Under the pieces are notes generated by a model. It was not told the origin of the DNA. It saw only the letters and a list, made by a program, of their open reading frames with translations, and ran no database searches. A stretch of DNA of 64,000 nucleotides from Plazaster borealis (lineage: Eukaryota > Echinodermata > Asteroidea > Forcipulatida > Labidiasteridae). The position numbers and the translations under genes were made by a program. Within the stretch, counting starts at the first letter, position 1. The number at the start of each line of letters is the position of its first letter. The stretch spans positions 8,600,501-8,664,500 of the forward strand of contig CM037462.1 in the NCBI GenBank assembly GCA_021014325.1. Reading direction: 5' to 3'. Positions 35,237 through 47,760 of the stretch are shown piece by piece.

Positions 35237-36988
35237 TACATAAAAGAAGCTAAACGTGAAATGAGCTTTTAAAAATGAAAATGTTCGATTGTTGTAGATT
35301 TAACCAATAATTGCATATCCGCACCTCAAATTGTACAGTTTGGTTCCCCTTTACTGATGCTGGAACTAACCTGAACGCTTCAATTTTTAATTTTCTCCAC
35401 AATGGCCTATTGAATAATACATACACGCGTTCATTCATGGCATTGGTGACAGCTGAGTTATTTCCCACTTCAATAAAACCGAATGACTCGATCTTATACT
35501 CCCTGGGGACACAACCGAATTCCAAATAATGGAGATACCTTTGAGATTATGGGTGGATGTGGTGTTAACCAAGCCTTGCTAAAATACGTTTTGGACCGTT
35601 GAGAATGCCGGCCGGAAATCATGAATGAATTTTCCGCAGTTGTGGCTGCCCTGCGTGGGGAGTGTGTCTCATTGAACATTGGGGATTACGGCGAAGATTC
35701 CATGTGAATATTTTCACGTAGGCAGCAAGATGAAACTCTATCGCCTTGAATAGAAAGTGAGCGAATTCCTTTCGGCTTAATTGTGAAACTTCACATGAAA
35801 AACCCCAACAGATGATAGACGATATGAACGTGGGAAGAGCAATATCTATAGTAAAAACTAGATTTATAAAGCGCCAAATTACCAAAGGATACAAGGTGCT
35901 GAAAAGAGGGGGGAAACGAAAGAGGACAAAGAATGAGGTTCAACCAGCTTCCGGTTCTGGTAAAAGATGGGTCTTGGAGAGCCATTGTGTGTAACAATTG
36001 CTGTAGTTTTAGGTAATGTTGTACACGCATCTGTCCAAAATACGAAAATGTTTTTCCCCAAAAAACTGTTTTCAGCTAGCCGCTCTCTGTCTACTGCCTA
36101 TTCTGTAAGCTGACAGTATTGTTGACAGGGTAAAAAGAGAAGAAGAAAAATTAGTGGCGTTATCCACGTTTATGTGCATCAGTGTGGCTGGTTTTACAGC
36201 TTATAAAACATGAAATAAAAGTACGTACATTGATTTTAACAAACTGTCTTAAATTAGTTTGTATTGATCGCAAGCAACATAATAGTATATCAATGTTTAT
36301 AAAATTGTCACGTGTACATTTCGCATCAATAGGAGAGAGAAAATCTTCATAATTAGGCCTAGTACTTTTTTTTTTGGGGGGGGGTGTTAACAAGTGTTGA
36401 AAATGTAGAAAAAAGGGGTCTTTCCCGTCTTGAAATACAACACCCATATGAAAAGAGAAAACCGATGAAGCTAAGGGCAGTCGAAAACAATAAATGTTTC
36501 TTAGATAAAATATTGTTAAATTGTTTTTTGATTTCAGCTCCGTGACGACCATTTACTATTTATATGCATTTAAACTACAAAATCCAATAATATGCAGCCT
36601 GTAGGGCCTAAAGCAGAAACTTGTGCTCAGTAAATTTGCTTACCCCTTATTAACTTGGAATTAGTCATAACAAAATGTGCACTGAATAGGACTTTGCGGA
36701 TAGTCAGTTAATAGCTAAACACTAATTAATTACGCAAAGCAGATCTGGCCCTTAGGGCCGTATAAGGCGTTGTCTTTGCTAGTGTTCTCCAGCACAAAAC
36801 CCTATTGTATTTAGTAATGTCAAAACAACAAATTGACTTCATATTTTAAGTCTGTATGCCATTGTTCTACATGATTTAGTGCTTTATTTGCCGATTGAGG
36901 TTCAAAATGCGGAATGAGAAAAATTATGGGGGAGATTCACACCCTCTACACCGCCCTGGTCGCTACATCCTTGTTTTGCACACGTCCT
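35237..36988. other. unassigned DNA
   Basis: No gene is supported. The open frames at 35311-35529 and 35812-35994 (the latter lysine/arginine-rich) lie opposite other frames and carry no motif. T/G runs occur at about 36366-36384. Confidence 0.4.
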
Positions 36989-37360
36989 TTAAAGGTATCG
37001 TACACGTTTGGTAATGACTCAAAACAAATATTAACATAAAAACTTACTTGGTAACAAGCAACGGAGAGCTGTTGATAGTATAAAACATTTTAGAAAACGA
37101 CCCCCTCTGAAGTAACGTAGTTTTTGAGAAAGAGGTAAATTCTCACTAAAATAATAAAAACTTCTCGCAAGAAGTTTTTATTCCTTTTTGAAAGCAAACA
37201 ATTGTACAACAAGGGTGTTTTTTCTGTCATCATTTTCTTGCAACTTCGATGACCAATTGAGCCCCAATTTTCACAGGCTTGTTATGTTATGCATATGTTG
37301 GGATACACCAAGTGAGAACACTGGTCTTTGACAATTTCCAAACGTGTTCAGTGCCTTTAA
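36989..37360 (-). mobile_element. TTAA-flanked MITE, copy 6
   Basis: 372 bp from TTAAAGGTATCGTACACGTT to ACGTGTTCAGTGCCTTTAA, inverted relative to the 17364, 30647, 44289 and 59246 copies. Centre: TAAAAACTTCTCGC/AAGAAGTTTTTA at 37155-37180. Confidence 0.9.
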
Positions 37361-38113
37361 GTGGCCTGCAAATTCAAATTCCCAATCCAGTCTAACACTC
37401 TGACTTATTCCTTGTTCTCCTCGTACCAGAAATCCTTCAAAACATAATCACAAAGCAAGGCTGTCAAATAAACACTTACTGCAATGGTTTTTTTCCCAGT
37501 GCAACCTTTCCTTCATCATCACCCACCGTTCGAATAGACATATCTAGAGCATTCTCATGATTGGACAAGAAATCCACGTCGATGATTCCACAATAAATCA
37601 CACGGTCCCGATATTGTCATTATTTTTTTGTTTAGGATTATGATTGATCATGCCTGTTAAAGTTCTAGACACCCCTGTCCCTGAAATCCGATCCGGAAAT
37701 CTACAACCTTTGATCAGGATGCTCAAACTTATCCCCCGGCACAGCGTACTACAGGAAGACAAATTGGACAGTGTGCCAAGTGCTAGTGTGCAATTGTGGG
37801 TTTTACTTTCAGCGCTAAAAGCAAGTCGCAGCGGATTCTCTTAAGTTTGAGTAGAGAGCGAGGTTCGAGAGATGTCAAAATCAAAAAACGAAATAAGAAA
37901 GAATTAACTGTATGTGGAATACTACTTCAAATCATTTGGTTTCTAATTGCATGAAACTACTCTGATAGCGGCTAATCCCGTGGTTTCTATGGACATCCTG
38001 TTTTGCGATCCGGATGTTTTCTCCGTAGTCAAGCCATCATAATTGGCTGCGTACAAACTGGTGATAATGCTATAATACACACTTATACAGGAAAAGAACT
38101 AACGCAACACGAA
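37361..38113. other. unassigned DNA with a weak exon-like stretch
   Basis: A good pyrimidine tract and AG (TTATTTTTTTGTTTAG, ending 37635) precede an ATG at 37650 and 64 open codons to 37844. An in-frame TGA lies between the AG and the ATG, and no motif or donor is evident, so no exon is called. Confidence 0.3.
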
Positions 38114-38599
38114 GGGTGCACCCCACTAAATAGGGAGAAAACAGAGCGTAAACCTCATTAATATTTTGTAGGTCCTCAAAATATTATATATTAGACAGAT
38201 TTGGAAGCCCCCCAAATAGGGGGAAAGTGTAAAAATGTTGCCCAATTGTGACCTGGGGTTGTTGACTTCCAACGTAAGGTATTTTGGATGACAAAGGCCC
38301 TGATAAAATGGTTCTATTTGCCGAGAGGTGTAGGGACATTTTTCAAGATTGATGCTCGGACGATTGGAAAAATTTCACTGCTGTAAAGATAGGGTCGTTT
38401 TTATTTGGAGGGAGATTAACTCTCCGGGCCTTGGGAGCCCCCATATTAAATTGAGCAGAGGATAACAGTTTAAGAGTCAATTGATAATTTTCCCTTTACT
38501 AGAAAAAGCTGTGAGACTTCTTGGTATTTTGGGGAGTGTTTTTGAATATTTAGCATTTTGCATTGTATGCTATGGGAGTTTATTTAGTGGGGTGCACCC
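38114..38599. mobile_element. 486-bp element with GGGTGCACCCC inverted ends
   Basis: GGGTGCACCCCACTAAATA at 38114-38132 and its exact inverse TATTTAGTGGGGTGCACCC at 38581-38599 bound the block. The ends themselves contain the palindrome GGGTGCACCC. Inside is non-coding sequence with GGGGGAAAGTG and TTTGGAGGGAGATTAAC. I found no second copy here and no clear target duplication. Confidence 0.7.
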
Positions 38600-40482
38600 C
38601 AAAACGCGGGCCCAATCTCTAACCTAGACCATAGACGCATTTGGGTTTTTTATGAGTTTAGGCGGGAAACTATGATGAGAAGGTTTGAGATGATGCACAA
38701 CTCTTTGCTATGAGTTGGTGCTCTCTTCAAATGTGTACAACAACATTTATTGCTGAAGCAGCCATGGTTTAGAACAAAACATTCGATAAACAACCAGCTG
38801 TATAAGCCCCGCCCCCCCCCCGACATCCATCGGCAAGGAATGTGAACCCGAGCACTTTTACCTTTTTGGAAACAAGCCAGTTATTTCTCACCACATTCCA
38901 TCAACATACACGTACTTGGATCAATTTATGCAAATTGAAACTGTTCGCTTGACTACCTTCTAAGTGCCTATCTACACACGGCAAATAATTAAACCCCCAA
39001 CATTTATTGCTTTCGTCATACATTTATGTCATTTTCCCCGAGGCGATTGAGAAGTACGCGGTATTTTGGAGAGCTGTTTGGCTACGGTCTACCGGTATCG
39101 CTGGGGCATGAAAACAGTTCACGCCAATGGGCTGGCACTCCTAACATCGGAAAGGTTCTAACGTAATCACTCTTTCAATGGTTGAATGATTCCGGGCGGC
39201 GGCGGGAAGGAAAAACTTCCAGAAAAAAATGTTTAAAGAATACTTGTCGGTGCCACGAGTGAAGGGGATTGTTATTGGCGGGTACATTCAAGGATAAAAA
39301 AAAGACCCGTCCGCTAATAAAGTGTTATCGCATTAGACCCGTTCCGGCCAATGTAAAGCTATCGCTGGGAAGTAAATTATGGCAACCTCTCCCTGTGTGT
39401 GAACACGCTTTAACAAGTAAATCAGGGATTGACGTCACGGGCTGTTAACGTAGGTTTAGTAATGTTATTACAGACTTCACAAGGTGTTTCAGGACGAGCA
39501 TTTTGAGTGGCTTGCTCTAAATCCACTGGAAAAGAGGATGTAACAAGATTTTCAATAAAATTTGCATGTTTACACTCCATGCTGGAATGTACGACAAATA
39601 ATGCAATTAACAACTAGACGTTCGCAAAACAAAGCTGTAATGATTTGGCTGATAAAGTAGATAACATTAAATGAAATACTGATTACGTAATATGACGCTT
39701 TACCAACGAGATCATTGTGTGCATCTGAAATCGGAGGCCTATTCAAGAACAAACGCAATGTTGGTCACTGTCAGCTCACCAGTGACGGCGGTTCCAAACG
39801 AATCGTTTACGGCACGCCAGAAGCATCCACTCTTCACCCCTGCAGCGAAACTACTGTAGTAAAGACAAAATGATGTCCAACAGCCAATACCGACTCCACT
39901 GTGGTATACAGGGAGCTTTTTCATACGCAAAAAACACTGTGAACGTCGCCTTCCCTCACCCTTCTCGCCCCTTTTCTCGACTACGAAGCATACATTCCCT
40001 TACTTTGTTCTTCTAGATTTTGTAAATGTGAGTGCATGCAATCAATACAACATATCAAGGAGAATGGCCCCAAGCAATATAGCTCAACAGTCTCTGAAGA
40101 ATGACCCTTGTGAAACAACCTTGTCACTGTCCCTGGTACTCGGTTATCAAGTGTACCCACTCGAGTACCGTCGTCCATGAACTCGTTTCCAAAGACACAA
40201 TATCGCCAAGCATCGCTGCCTAAACTACTCTATTACTTAGACACACCAATATTACAAGAAAACCTTCAGACATGGGGTATTGAGGTCATTTTCAACTCTA
40301 CGAGGTATAATCAACTTGAGTGTTTTCCCTGGTTTGTATTGTTTTGCTAGTTTGTTTGTGTGTGTGCTTGTTTCTGTATTTTTATTGTTCATTTTTAATG
40401 ATGTAAAACAGCCTCCGAGCTGATCTATGTATCCTGTATAAATATGTTTTAATAAACAAATACATAAAATACACAGGTAGTT
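38600..40482. other. unassigned DNA
   Basis: No gene is called. A minus-strand frame at 39739-39930 holds a stretch that weakly resembles the end of an I-set immunoglobulin domain (see findings). A C run is at 38811-38821 and GGCGGCGGCGGG at about 39196. Confidence 0.35.
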
Positions 40483-41000
40483 CAGAAATGCCCCGAAATC
40501 TGTGCTATGGTTAAACAGCTACTCGAGCAAAAAACATTTTAACGGGAATGCCATTTAAATTTGTTCATAATGAGTTTATTTATCATTTAAATGTAATTTT
40601 GATATTTTCACACTTCTGAATTTTTCGTAAATAATGATCAAAAAATAAGCATAACCTCACGGTTTTTAAAAACTAGCTACAATTCTGCCGTTGACGGCGT
40701 GCGTAAAAATGACAATACTTTGACGTCATTTGTGGGAGGTTGATTTGTCACCTCCATGTTGCAACAAAGCGGATATACAAAACGGAGCACCCACAAATGA
40801 CGTAACATGAGTGATGACGTAACAGGGCTTTCTAGAATCTTTCTGAAAAGCACCTGAGGAGGTCATTCAACATTATTGGGGGTTTTTTACAAATAAAATC
40901 TGTTTACTCTCATGTGAACTCAATTTCCTTATTGATTGAACATGTTTTAAATGAATTTCAGCAAAGTTGTTGCCATTTTCGTTCAAGCTGGTCTTTAATG
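40483..41000 (+). repeat. dispersed ~530-bp repeat with CRE-like sites, copy B
   Basis: Second copy of 7361-7890 in the same orientation. It keeps TGACGTCA (40721-40728), CCCACAAATGACGTAAC and GTGATGACGTAACAGGGCTT, while AT-rich flanks have drifted. Both copies end with TCAGCAAAG and a TTCGTTCAARCTGGTCTTTAAT block. Confidence 0.75.
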
Positions 41001-41874
41001 CGTTTTATCAAAAATATTAAGTGATATCCTCGCGTAAAAAGAACAGCAATAAAACCACAAACAGACCCAAACGTGAGTCCATCAGGTAAAATCTGTTCCA
41101 GTGGTTTACAGGCTATATAAAGAGTATTGGTTAGTTGCACATGTTTGCATCTTAGTTGTAACAATTGTGCCATCGTGGTGTATCCAAAGTGTATTCAGGG
41201 GAAAAAAAAAACCTTGCAGATCCATGGTGTCATCATGGTGGGATCGTCGTGCTATCTATCGTGTATACAACCAGTATCGTAAACGTGGTCGTGCTGGAAC
41301 TATTTCGTCCAAGGGGAACAACAAAACAACATTCCAAGTTTATCATATCATTACTTTTCTTTCACATACTCGAACTTTGTCGGATCACCCCTTGATAATT
41401 TTAATACTGGCTAAATTTTGAAACACAGTTAACTTCAAAACAGCTTGAAAAGAAGACGCTCATAGGGTTTCATGTTGACCGTCGCTTCTATGTTTGCAAT
41501 ATTGTAAGATATACAAATGACACACAGAACAGGTTGTGCAACTCACACGCCCCTTGAAATGACTTGACCCCAGGCCTGTCCCAGAGCCACTAAACAAAAC
41601 AGTCCACACTCACTATGAGCACACATGAGCAGGGAACCAGTTCTAAACAATACAACAGACCCAGTGTCATTTGGGCTGGCAACCCTTACCTTCGCAAACT
41701 TAGCAACATGTTTTTTATCAAGTAATAAACCACAATGGAAACTGACTGGGTAAATTTTAAATGTGTTTTGTGTGCCTCTCTCTGTGTGCTTGCACTCTTC
41801 AAAATGTGCCACATCGTCACGACGCAGCCATAATTTGGTTTTTGAACAGCTATGGGAAGAGCCTCAATACTGCA
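41001..41874. other. unassigned DNA
   Basis: No gene supported. The plus-strand frame at 41101-41421 has a GTG start and no motif. A TATATAAA word lies near 41114 without other promoter evidence. Confidence 0.35.
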
Positions 41875-42520
41875 ACCCTGCGTGACATCATCAAAATAAA
41901 TTCACACTCGGACGTCATCATGGACCTACTGAGCAACAGTTAGATTTTAGCGTGTAATACATTCTTGTGGAGAACCAAATCACTTTTAAATTGCCCAAAG
42001 CATTAGATATAGACCCTTCAAGCAAAAACAATTTGTAGATGACCCCACATTTGTACTTTGTAGACTTTATACAACTTTACTTGAAACCATGCACACGCTT
42101 ACACTATATGACAATTTTCAACAGTCAGTTTTATAATAGCGTGTAATACATGAAGCTCCATAGTCTGACTTGTCCTTGCAAAAGCATCTCACTCAATTCA
42201 TCAAACTAAACAACCAGGTCACTGCTTGCAGCCATTGTACAAGCATACAGAAGAAGCCATGTGTAAACCATATGGTTCATTTTACTAAGCAGTGGCTATT
42301 AACCCCGAGGTCAAGTAACTGCTGTACAATTCATATGGGAATTCCGGGAGAGCTGGTCATTGATGGATTTTTTTTACTGAAAAAAAAGCCCGATGGTAAC
42401 AAGACAACTGGCATGCTATTTGGCTAGGTGAAGTTGTGGAACTTCTTCTTTTTTAAAGCGGAGTAGCGACTTTTTAAATAAAAACTGACACTCAATAAGT
42501 CCACGATGGCATCATGCAAA
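41875..42520 (+). mobile_element. CAATAAGT-ended element, long copy
   Basis: Shares with 57313-57795 (reverse strand) these blocks in order: CTGCGTGACATCATC, ACCTACTGAGCAACAG, a GGAGAACCAAATCACTTTTA block, AATTCCGGGAGAGCTGGTCA, ACAAGACAACTGGCATGCTA, and GACACTCAATAAGTCCACGA. About 180 bp in the middle (roughly 42030-42290) is absent from the other copy. No intact gene. Confidence 0.65.
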
Positions 42521-44288
42521 GTTAAGCGAAGAGAGAGAGCTTGGTTTAGCCATGTTTAGCTGAAACCAGGCTAAGCGGGCCTTATGTATATTTTTATTAA
42601 AGTAAATGTTTCCCTGTAAAAGTGTTAGTAGGCAGAAAGAAAAAAGCTACGTACAATTCTCTGCTTAATGAAATTGAGAACTGATTACAAAATGGGCAGT
42701 ACTCATCTCCAATGTTATTGATCATTACGTATTAATTCTTTCTTTCTCCCCTTCTTTTGTGAATCTTCTAGCAAAAACAAAGTACCTTTAGGCCTATGCG
42801 AGATAACTTGTAGAGATACAAAACAAAAACTGAACACCGCACGCGTTTTCCACACTATACACACGGTCGTATGTGGGAAAGAGAAAATAACTCGCTCAAC
42901 TGATCATACAAATGTATCTTTTACATTGTTTGTTAGTGATGAAAAACGCAGTATTAATAACTGTTATTTGTGGATATAATTATATTTCCTAATCTGGCAA
43001 AAAAAACTGTATTTTCATGGCCGTATCGCCAATCAAGATGTAGTTCAGAAGTCAACACATTTTATCAGAAAAACCAGTCACATAAAGACCTCCGTTTCTT
43101 CGTTTGCAATACAATGCTGTGAGGGTCAATCAGTTAAATCGAATATTCCGCTCAAGGGGACGCGTACAGCGGAAATTGGCGCCAACTTTTGTTGTGAGTG
43201 GTCGTAAAGCTGGTCTAAGTGACGCAGGCACACAGCACGATATGAGCTCAATGTAGGCCAGGGCAGGACGACCTCAGAAAGGCCCCTGAGCCTCAGTTTA
43301 CGTTTGGGAAGAACTGGGCATGCTCCGGACTTCATTATCGAAAGTGGTCAAACTGAATCAAAGGAAGGGACCTTTCCAATGAAATATGTAAATTGCACAT
43401 CGCGCGCGCGCACTACTACTGGTTGGCAAAATGAGGGAACATTACGTCTTTTTTGTATGGGGGCTGATGTTGGCATGACGCATACGCGTTTGTGTCTTCC
43501 TAGTGCACAACTCTATTGCCAACCAATAGTGTCTGTACGCATGCGTGAATGAAATCTAAGTGCCAGCGTAGTCTCCATTCATTGGCGTCCGGTATAGGAA
43601 GCGGCGTCTTTTACTAAATCTTTTACCAACTCGATGCAATTCTTTTACAGGACTTTATTTAAAAAAACAAGGAGCGAACCAGCGAACCAGCGAATTTATC
43701 AATAATATTAGGTATCCTTTAGAGAGAATACATTAGAAGATGTTTTAAGTTTCATAAACTTTTCGAAGATTAAAAAAACAAAAACCTTCTCTCCTGTAAT
43801 TATAGTTATATTGTATTGAAATTATTGCATGAATGACCAGCATTAAGCACGATCCACCCTCTGGAAGATCAATCATACACACATAACTATAATGTATAGC
43901 TGCAACACACTTGCAATTGCTGACAGCCACAAACACATACACATGTGTGTGTGGGAGAGCATCATTATGGAACCTGACCCTGTAGCTAATTAGGGTCAGG
44001 CTTTGCAATTATTCCAACCGACAAAAGCTCATTACACCAGAAACGTGGGAGTACTTATCGACACGCAATCAAGATATCCGTTTTGTAAGCCCGCTCATTT
44101 ATTGTATGATTAGTAATGGCACTTCACCACTAAAGACCACTGAAGCGTAGAGGCGACACACTGGTCAGTACTAAAACTGCTCAGATTGAGAGATGAGAGG
44201 GTCAGCCCTTTAATGCATTGACAAGGGAATGAAGGCACCATGGAGGCCATTTTGCCAATCTCAATCAAAAGGAACCAATAGTGCCGCG
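42521..44288. other. unassigned DNA
   Basis: No gene supported. Near 43405-43550 lie CGCGCGCGCG, ACTGGTTGGCAA with an inverted TTGCCAACCAAT, and CGCATGCG words, suggesting an undelimited hairpin element. Confidence 0.35.
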
Positions 44289-44653
44289 TTAAAGGCTCTG
44301 AACACGTTTGGTAATTGTCAAAGACCAGTGTTCTCACTTGGTGTATCCCAACATATGCATAAAATAACAAGCCTGTGGAAATTTGGGCTCAATTGGTCAT
44401 CGAAGTTGCAAGAAAATGATGAAAGAAAAACACCCTTGTTGTACAAATTTGTGTGCTTTCAGAAAGGAATAAAAGGCTTCTTGCAAGAAGTCTTTTATTA
44501 TTTAGTGAGAAATTACCTCTTTCTCAAAAACTACATTAATTTAGTGGGAGTCGTTTCTCACATACTATCAACAGCTCTCTGTTGCTCGTTACCAAGTCGG
44601 TTTCTATGCTAATATATGTTTTGAGTAATACCAAACGTGTACAGTGCCTTTAA
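44289..44653 (+). mobile_element. TTAA-flanked MITE, copy 7
   Basis: 365 bp from TTAAAGGCTCTGAACACGTT to ACGTGTACAGTGCCTTTAA. Centre AAAAGGCTTCTTG/CAAGAAGTCTTTT (44471-44496), identical to that of the 30647 copy. An ATG frame at 44229-44612 crosses the element and is a by-product. Confidence 0.9.
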
Positions 44654-44913
44654 GGAATAAGGCAAAAATGCCCACAATACTTAGGAAGAATTAATTAGTT
44701 TTATGTCTTGTAAGAAATTCATTTATGGTTACTTCTTAAATTCAATTTTGGTTCAGTTGTGTATTGTTCAGTGGAATTGATTTAGATTGACACAGCAGTG
44801 CTTGAGTTGCAGCACTGCTAGCAACAGTGCAACGCAATGAGCTGCAGATATTTTTGTATTTGCACATATTTTCGGATTCTGATTATTACGTGTTTATTTG
44901 GAGACAATTTAAA

Positions 44914-44952
44914 GACAGTTAACACCGTGTCAAACACACGGTGTTACTGTCT
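44914..44952. repeat. 17-bp-stem hairpin
   Basis: AGACAG, one unpaired T, then TAACACCGTGT pairs with ACACGGTGTTA and CTGTCT around the loop CAAAC. It is not the histone-mRNA 3' stem-loop, and no T run follows. Confidence 0.8.
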
Positions 44953-47469
44953 CTAAGAATAATTAAAAATCCACATTGGACCGGTTTACACCTCGTCATC
45001 CTCAGAAGATAACAATGACCACATCAAAACATTGGTATGATACCGAACCTGCTAAAATTCTTACTTGAAGAAAATGCTAAAAACTGAACGAAGTCGTCTA
45101 AAGCCAGGTAATTAATAAAATGTCAAGTTATTATTAATGTGGGGGAGAAAGACAAATGCAACCGTCCCTTCAGGTCACTTGTGACACTATTTGAACATGA
45201 AGGATCTGGCTGGCAACCCAAATGCGTAAAGTATTCCACGTGCGAACTTACCATGAAGGTTAGCATTGCCTCGCGGTAAGTTAACCTTACCAACAAGTCT
45301 AACGTGAAGGCGCCTGGAGGGAAAACATTAAAACATTTCATACGATGTTTTAACGAGTCATCATTCACCAGCAGCCTATAGTGGTAAAGGTAAATTGATT
45401 TTGGGGGCTATAAATTACGTATTGAAACGGACAGGCCTTTAATCTGTCACGAGAGACGACTCCACAGATGGATTCCTAGGTGCCATTAAAGGTCGAACAA
45501 ATACTGTAAACATAATAGAGATGAAAATGAATAGTTTTCAGTAGTCAAAAGTGCAAGAGGGACACGGTCCAAATTGGTTTCGATCATGACTAGATGAGAT
45601 TGTCATCCCACGCTGAGCCCGGCCATATTCGCCGTAGGTGGACTTACAAATCAGGTAAATCGTATTTCAGAGAGTAGAAATTACTGGAGCGGAAGACGAC
45701 GGCGTGCACCTACGGTACTTATGGCTCGTGTAAACCAATAGAAAAAAATCCTCCTATCGGGGGAAAAAATAAGCAAGCGAGCATGTGCGGACGAAGTAAC
45801 CTAACAAAGTTGATCACTCAATGTCACCACGTAAAATAAACCTCACTGATGACGTAGGTATCACCAGTTGCTGGGTACCAGTTAAATCAGCCGGAAGACT
45901 TCGCTAGGAAAAAAATCCCTCATCTATTTGCTCAACGGAGCGTGGGGTTCCTCCGTCAAAAATTTCACTTGTGTAGATATCCTTCCTCACGCCTAGTTCC
46001 CCAGCACAACTGTCAACATGTCGTGTTATTAATGCACACGGTCCACCGCACGAAATGACGGTCACGCATGGCTAAGCACTTGAGACACTCCAGGGGAAAA
46101 AGGTATCCAAATGTGGTGTACGGCGATGGTTGTTTTGGTTGGGGGGGGGGGGACAATTCCAGAGCTTTTTTTCGTATCTGTGTTTTTGATGTAGCAAACG
46201 GCGTACATTGTACTATTCAAGTGCTTTTTTTTCTCCCGGCCACTGCGATATAAGCTTGGAAACCATTAAAAAACGGAATCGTGTATACGTCAGTGAAGGG
46301 CTCTTTCAATACAAGAGGTTTTATCAAGCCAAAACAAACACTCCCATTGGCAATTGTCGTTCAATAGTGAAAACGACAAAGTACCAGTGAAGTTCAAACG
46401 CCCCTTGCGGGCTGATGATAAATCCACACTCACTGGTGAAAATCTCCCAAAGGCCACCTCCCAACCGCTAAATGCCAGATTATCTCCTATAGAACCCGAT
46501 CTTTGTTTCTTTTCTTTTTTAGAATACATGCACGCATTCCAGTCACGCTGGCTCGAGATTAACTGTTTTCAACAGAACACACTCACTACCTCTATTGAAG
46601 AAAAAGAAATCAACACACACCGTTCCCGGTGCTGAGAGTAAATTCTGTTTATGGAATGATAATTCGTCCACTCAAAGATCTGTCTGCGAAACTTGATTCA
46701 AGAACACCGGCTGATTTTGTGTTATTTAATCCGTCGCCAAGTGTCTTTAAATATTACGATGGTCGCACCTGATACAAAGACATGCCACCCGAGCGACTAT
46801 TCACGGTACTTATGTCAGGCTTTCATCTCTACATTGAAGTAACAGCAACTTGTTTTTATAATTCAAGTCATTTTCAAATATTTTTCCTGAAATCTCTCAA
46901 GAGGTGTTAGTTTCTCAGCGAATATCTCGTATCACCGGAGGGGGGGGGGTCACTTGACCGAGCCCGTGGACCTTTCTCCGTTGCTCTCGTGTATGTTTCA
47001 TATTACATACTTTGTTGATGACACAACCGTGGTTTAACAATGACGAGGTTGACGAACTGTAAGGAGGCCCTGGATTAACATTATTATGTCAACATTAATT
47101 TATCAGCAGAGAGTATACAATCATCGCCACCATTGAGTTATCAGTCGAACTGATGCTGAAAGCAAAACATAGTCGGGTTCCTTTTAACGTATTGATGATA
47201 CATGTATACTCTAGATTTGGAACCAGATTTGGACAGCTATAGGTTACGAAAAGACTTGGCAGCAAATTAATTAAGCAGTATGGGTGATGACAAGGAAGTT
47301 GCTCACTATAAATTAGACCAAGTCTGTCATGTCCCTTGCGTGTACAATATACACACCCGTCTAGATTGTCACTAGCAACACGGGAAACTAGAATTCCGTT
47401 CCGGCCTCGGTTTGTTTTCTTTGGTTTTAATGGTAGAACAAAAGCAAGACGGCGGCACACCAATAACGG
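44953..47469. other. unassigned DNA
   Basis: No gene called. A strong acceptor-like tract TTTCTTTTCTTTTTTAG ends at about 46522 but is followed by only 36 open codons without a motif. G runs lie at 46142-46152 and 46942-46950. Confidence 0.35.
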
Positions 47470-47760
47470 TATACGCAGTTTGGTAAGATGTGTTTGTTGA
47501 GTTCCCAGTTCACCATTGAGATCATAACGCTGATACTGAGTACACAAACAGAAACCAGTCTGTTTCTGCTTTAGCTTCAACTTTTTTTGAAATTATTTAG
47601 GACGGAAATGAACACGCAGTTTGGTCAAAGCCGGATTTGTTGGGTACCCAATTCAACATTGAGATTATAACGCTGATACTGAATAGTGAATACACAAACA
47701 GGAACCAGTCTGTTTCTGCTCGCGTCAATTTCTATTGAAAGTATATGGGGCGTAAATGAA
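47470..47760 (+). repeat. 140-bp tandem duplication
   Basis: ACGCAGTTTGGT occurs at 47473 and 47613. Both units continue through TTGAGATYATAACGCTGATA, ACACAAACAGRAACCAGTCT and GTTTCTGCT, with point differences and an 8-bp insertion in unit 2. The longest open frame of the window (47095-47580, minus strand, TTG start) overlaps unit 1. Confidence 0.85.

Noticed and set aside
37636..37844. Exon-like stretch after a good splice acceptor
   Set aside because: An in-frame TGA separates the acceptor from the ATG, and no donor or protein motif is visible.
46506..46634. Exon after the pyrimidine-rich acceptor near 46522
   Set aside because: Only 36 open codons without a recognisable motif; pyrimidine tracts ending in AG are common in this DNA.
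47095..47580. Longest open frame (161 codons, minus strand)
   Set aside because: Starts at TTG, has no domain, and half of it lies in a tandem duplication whose second unit does not keep the frame.
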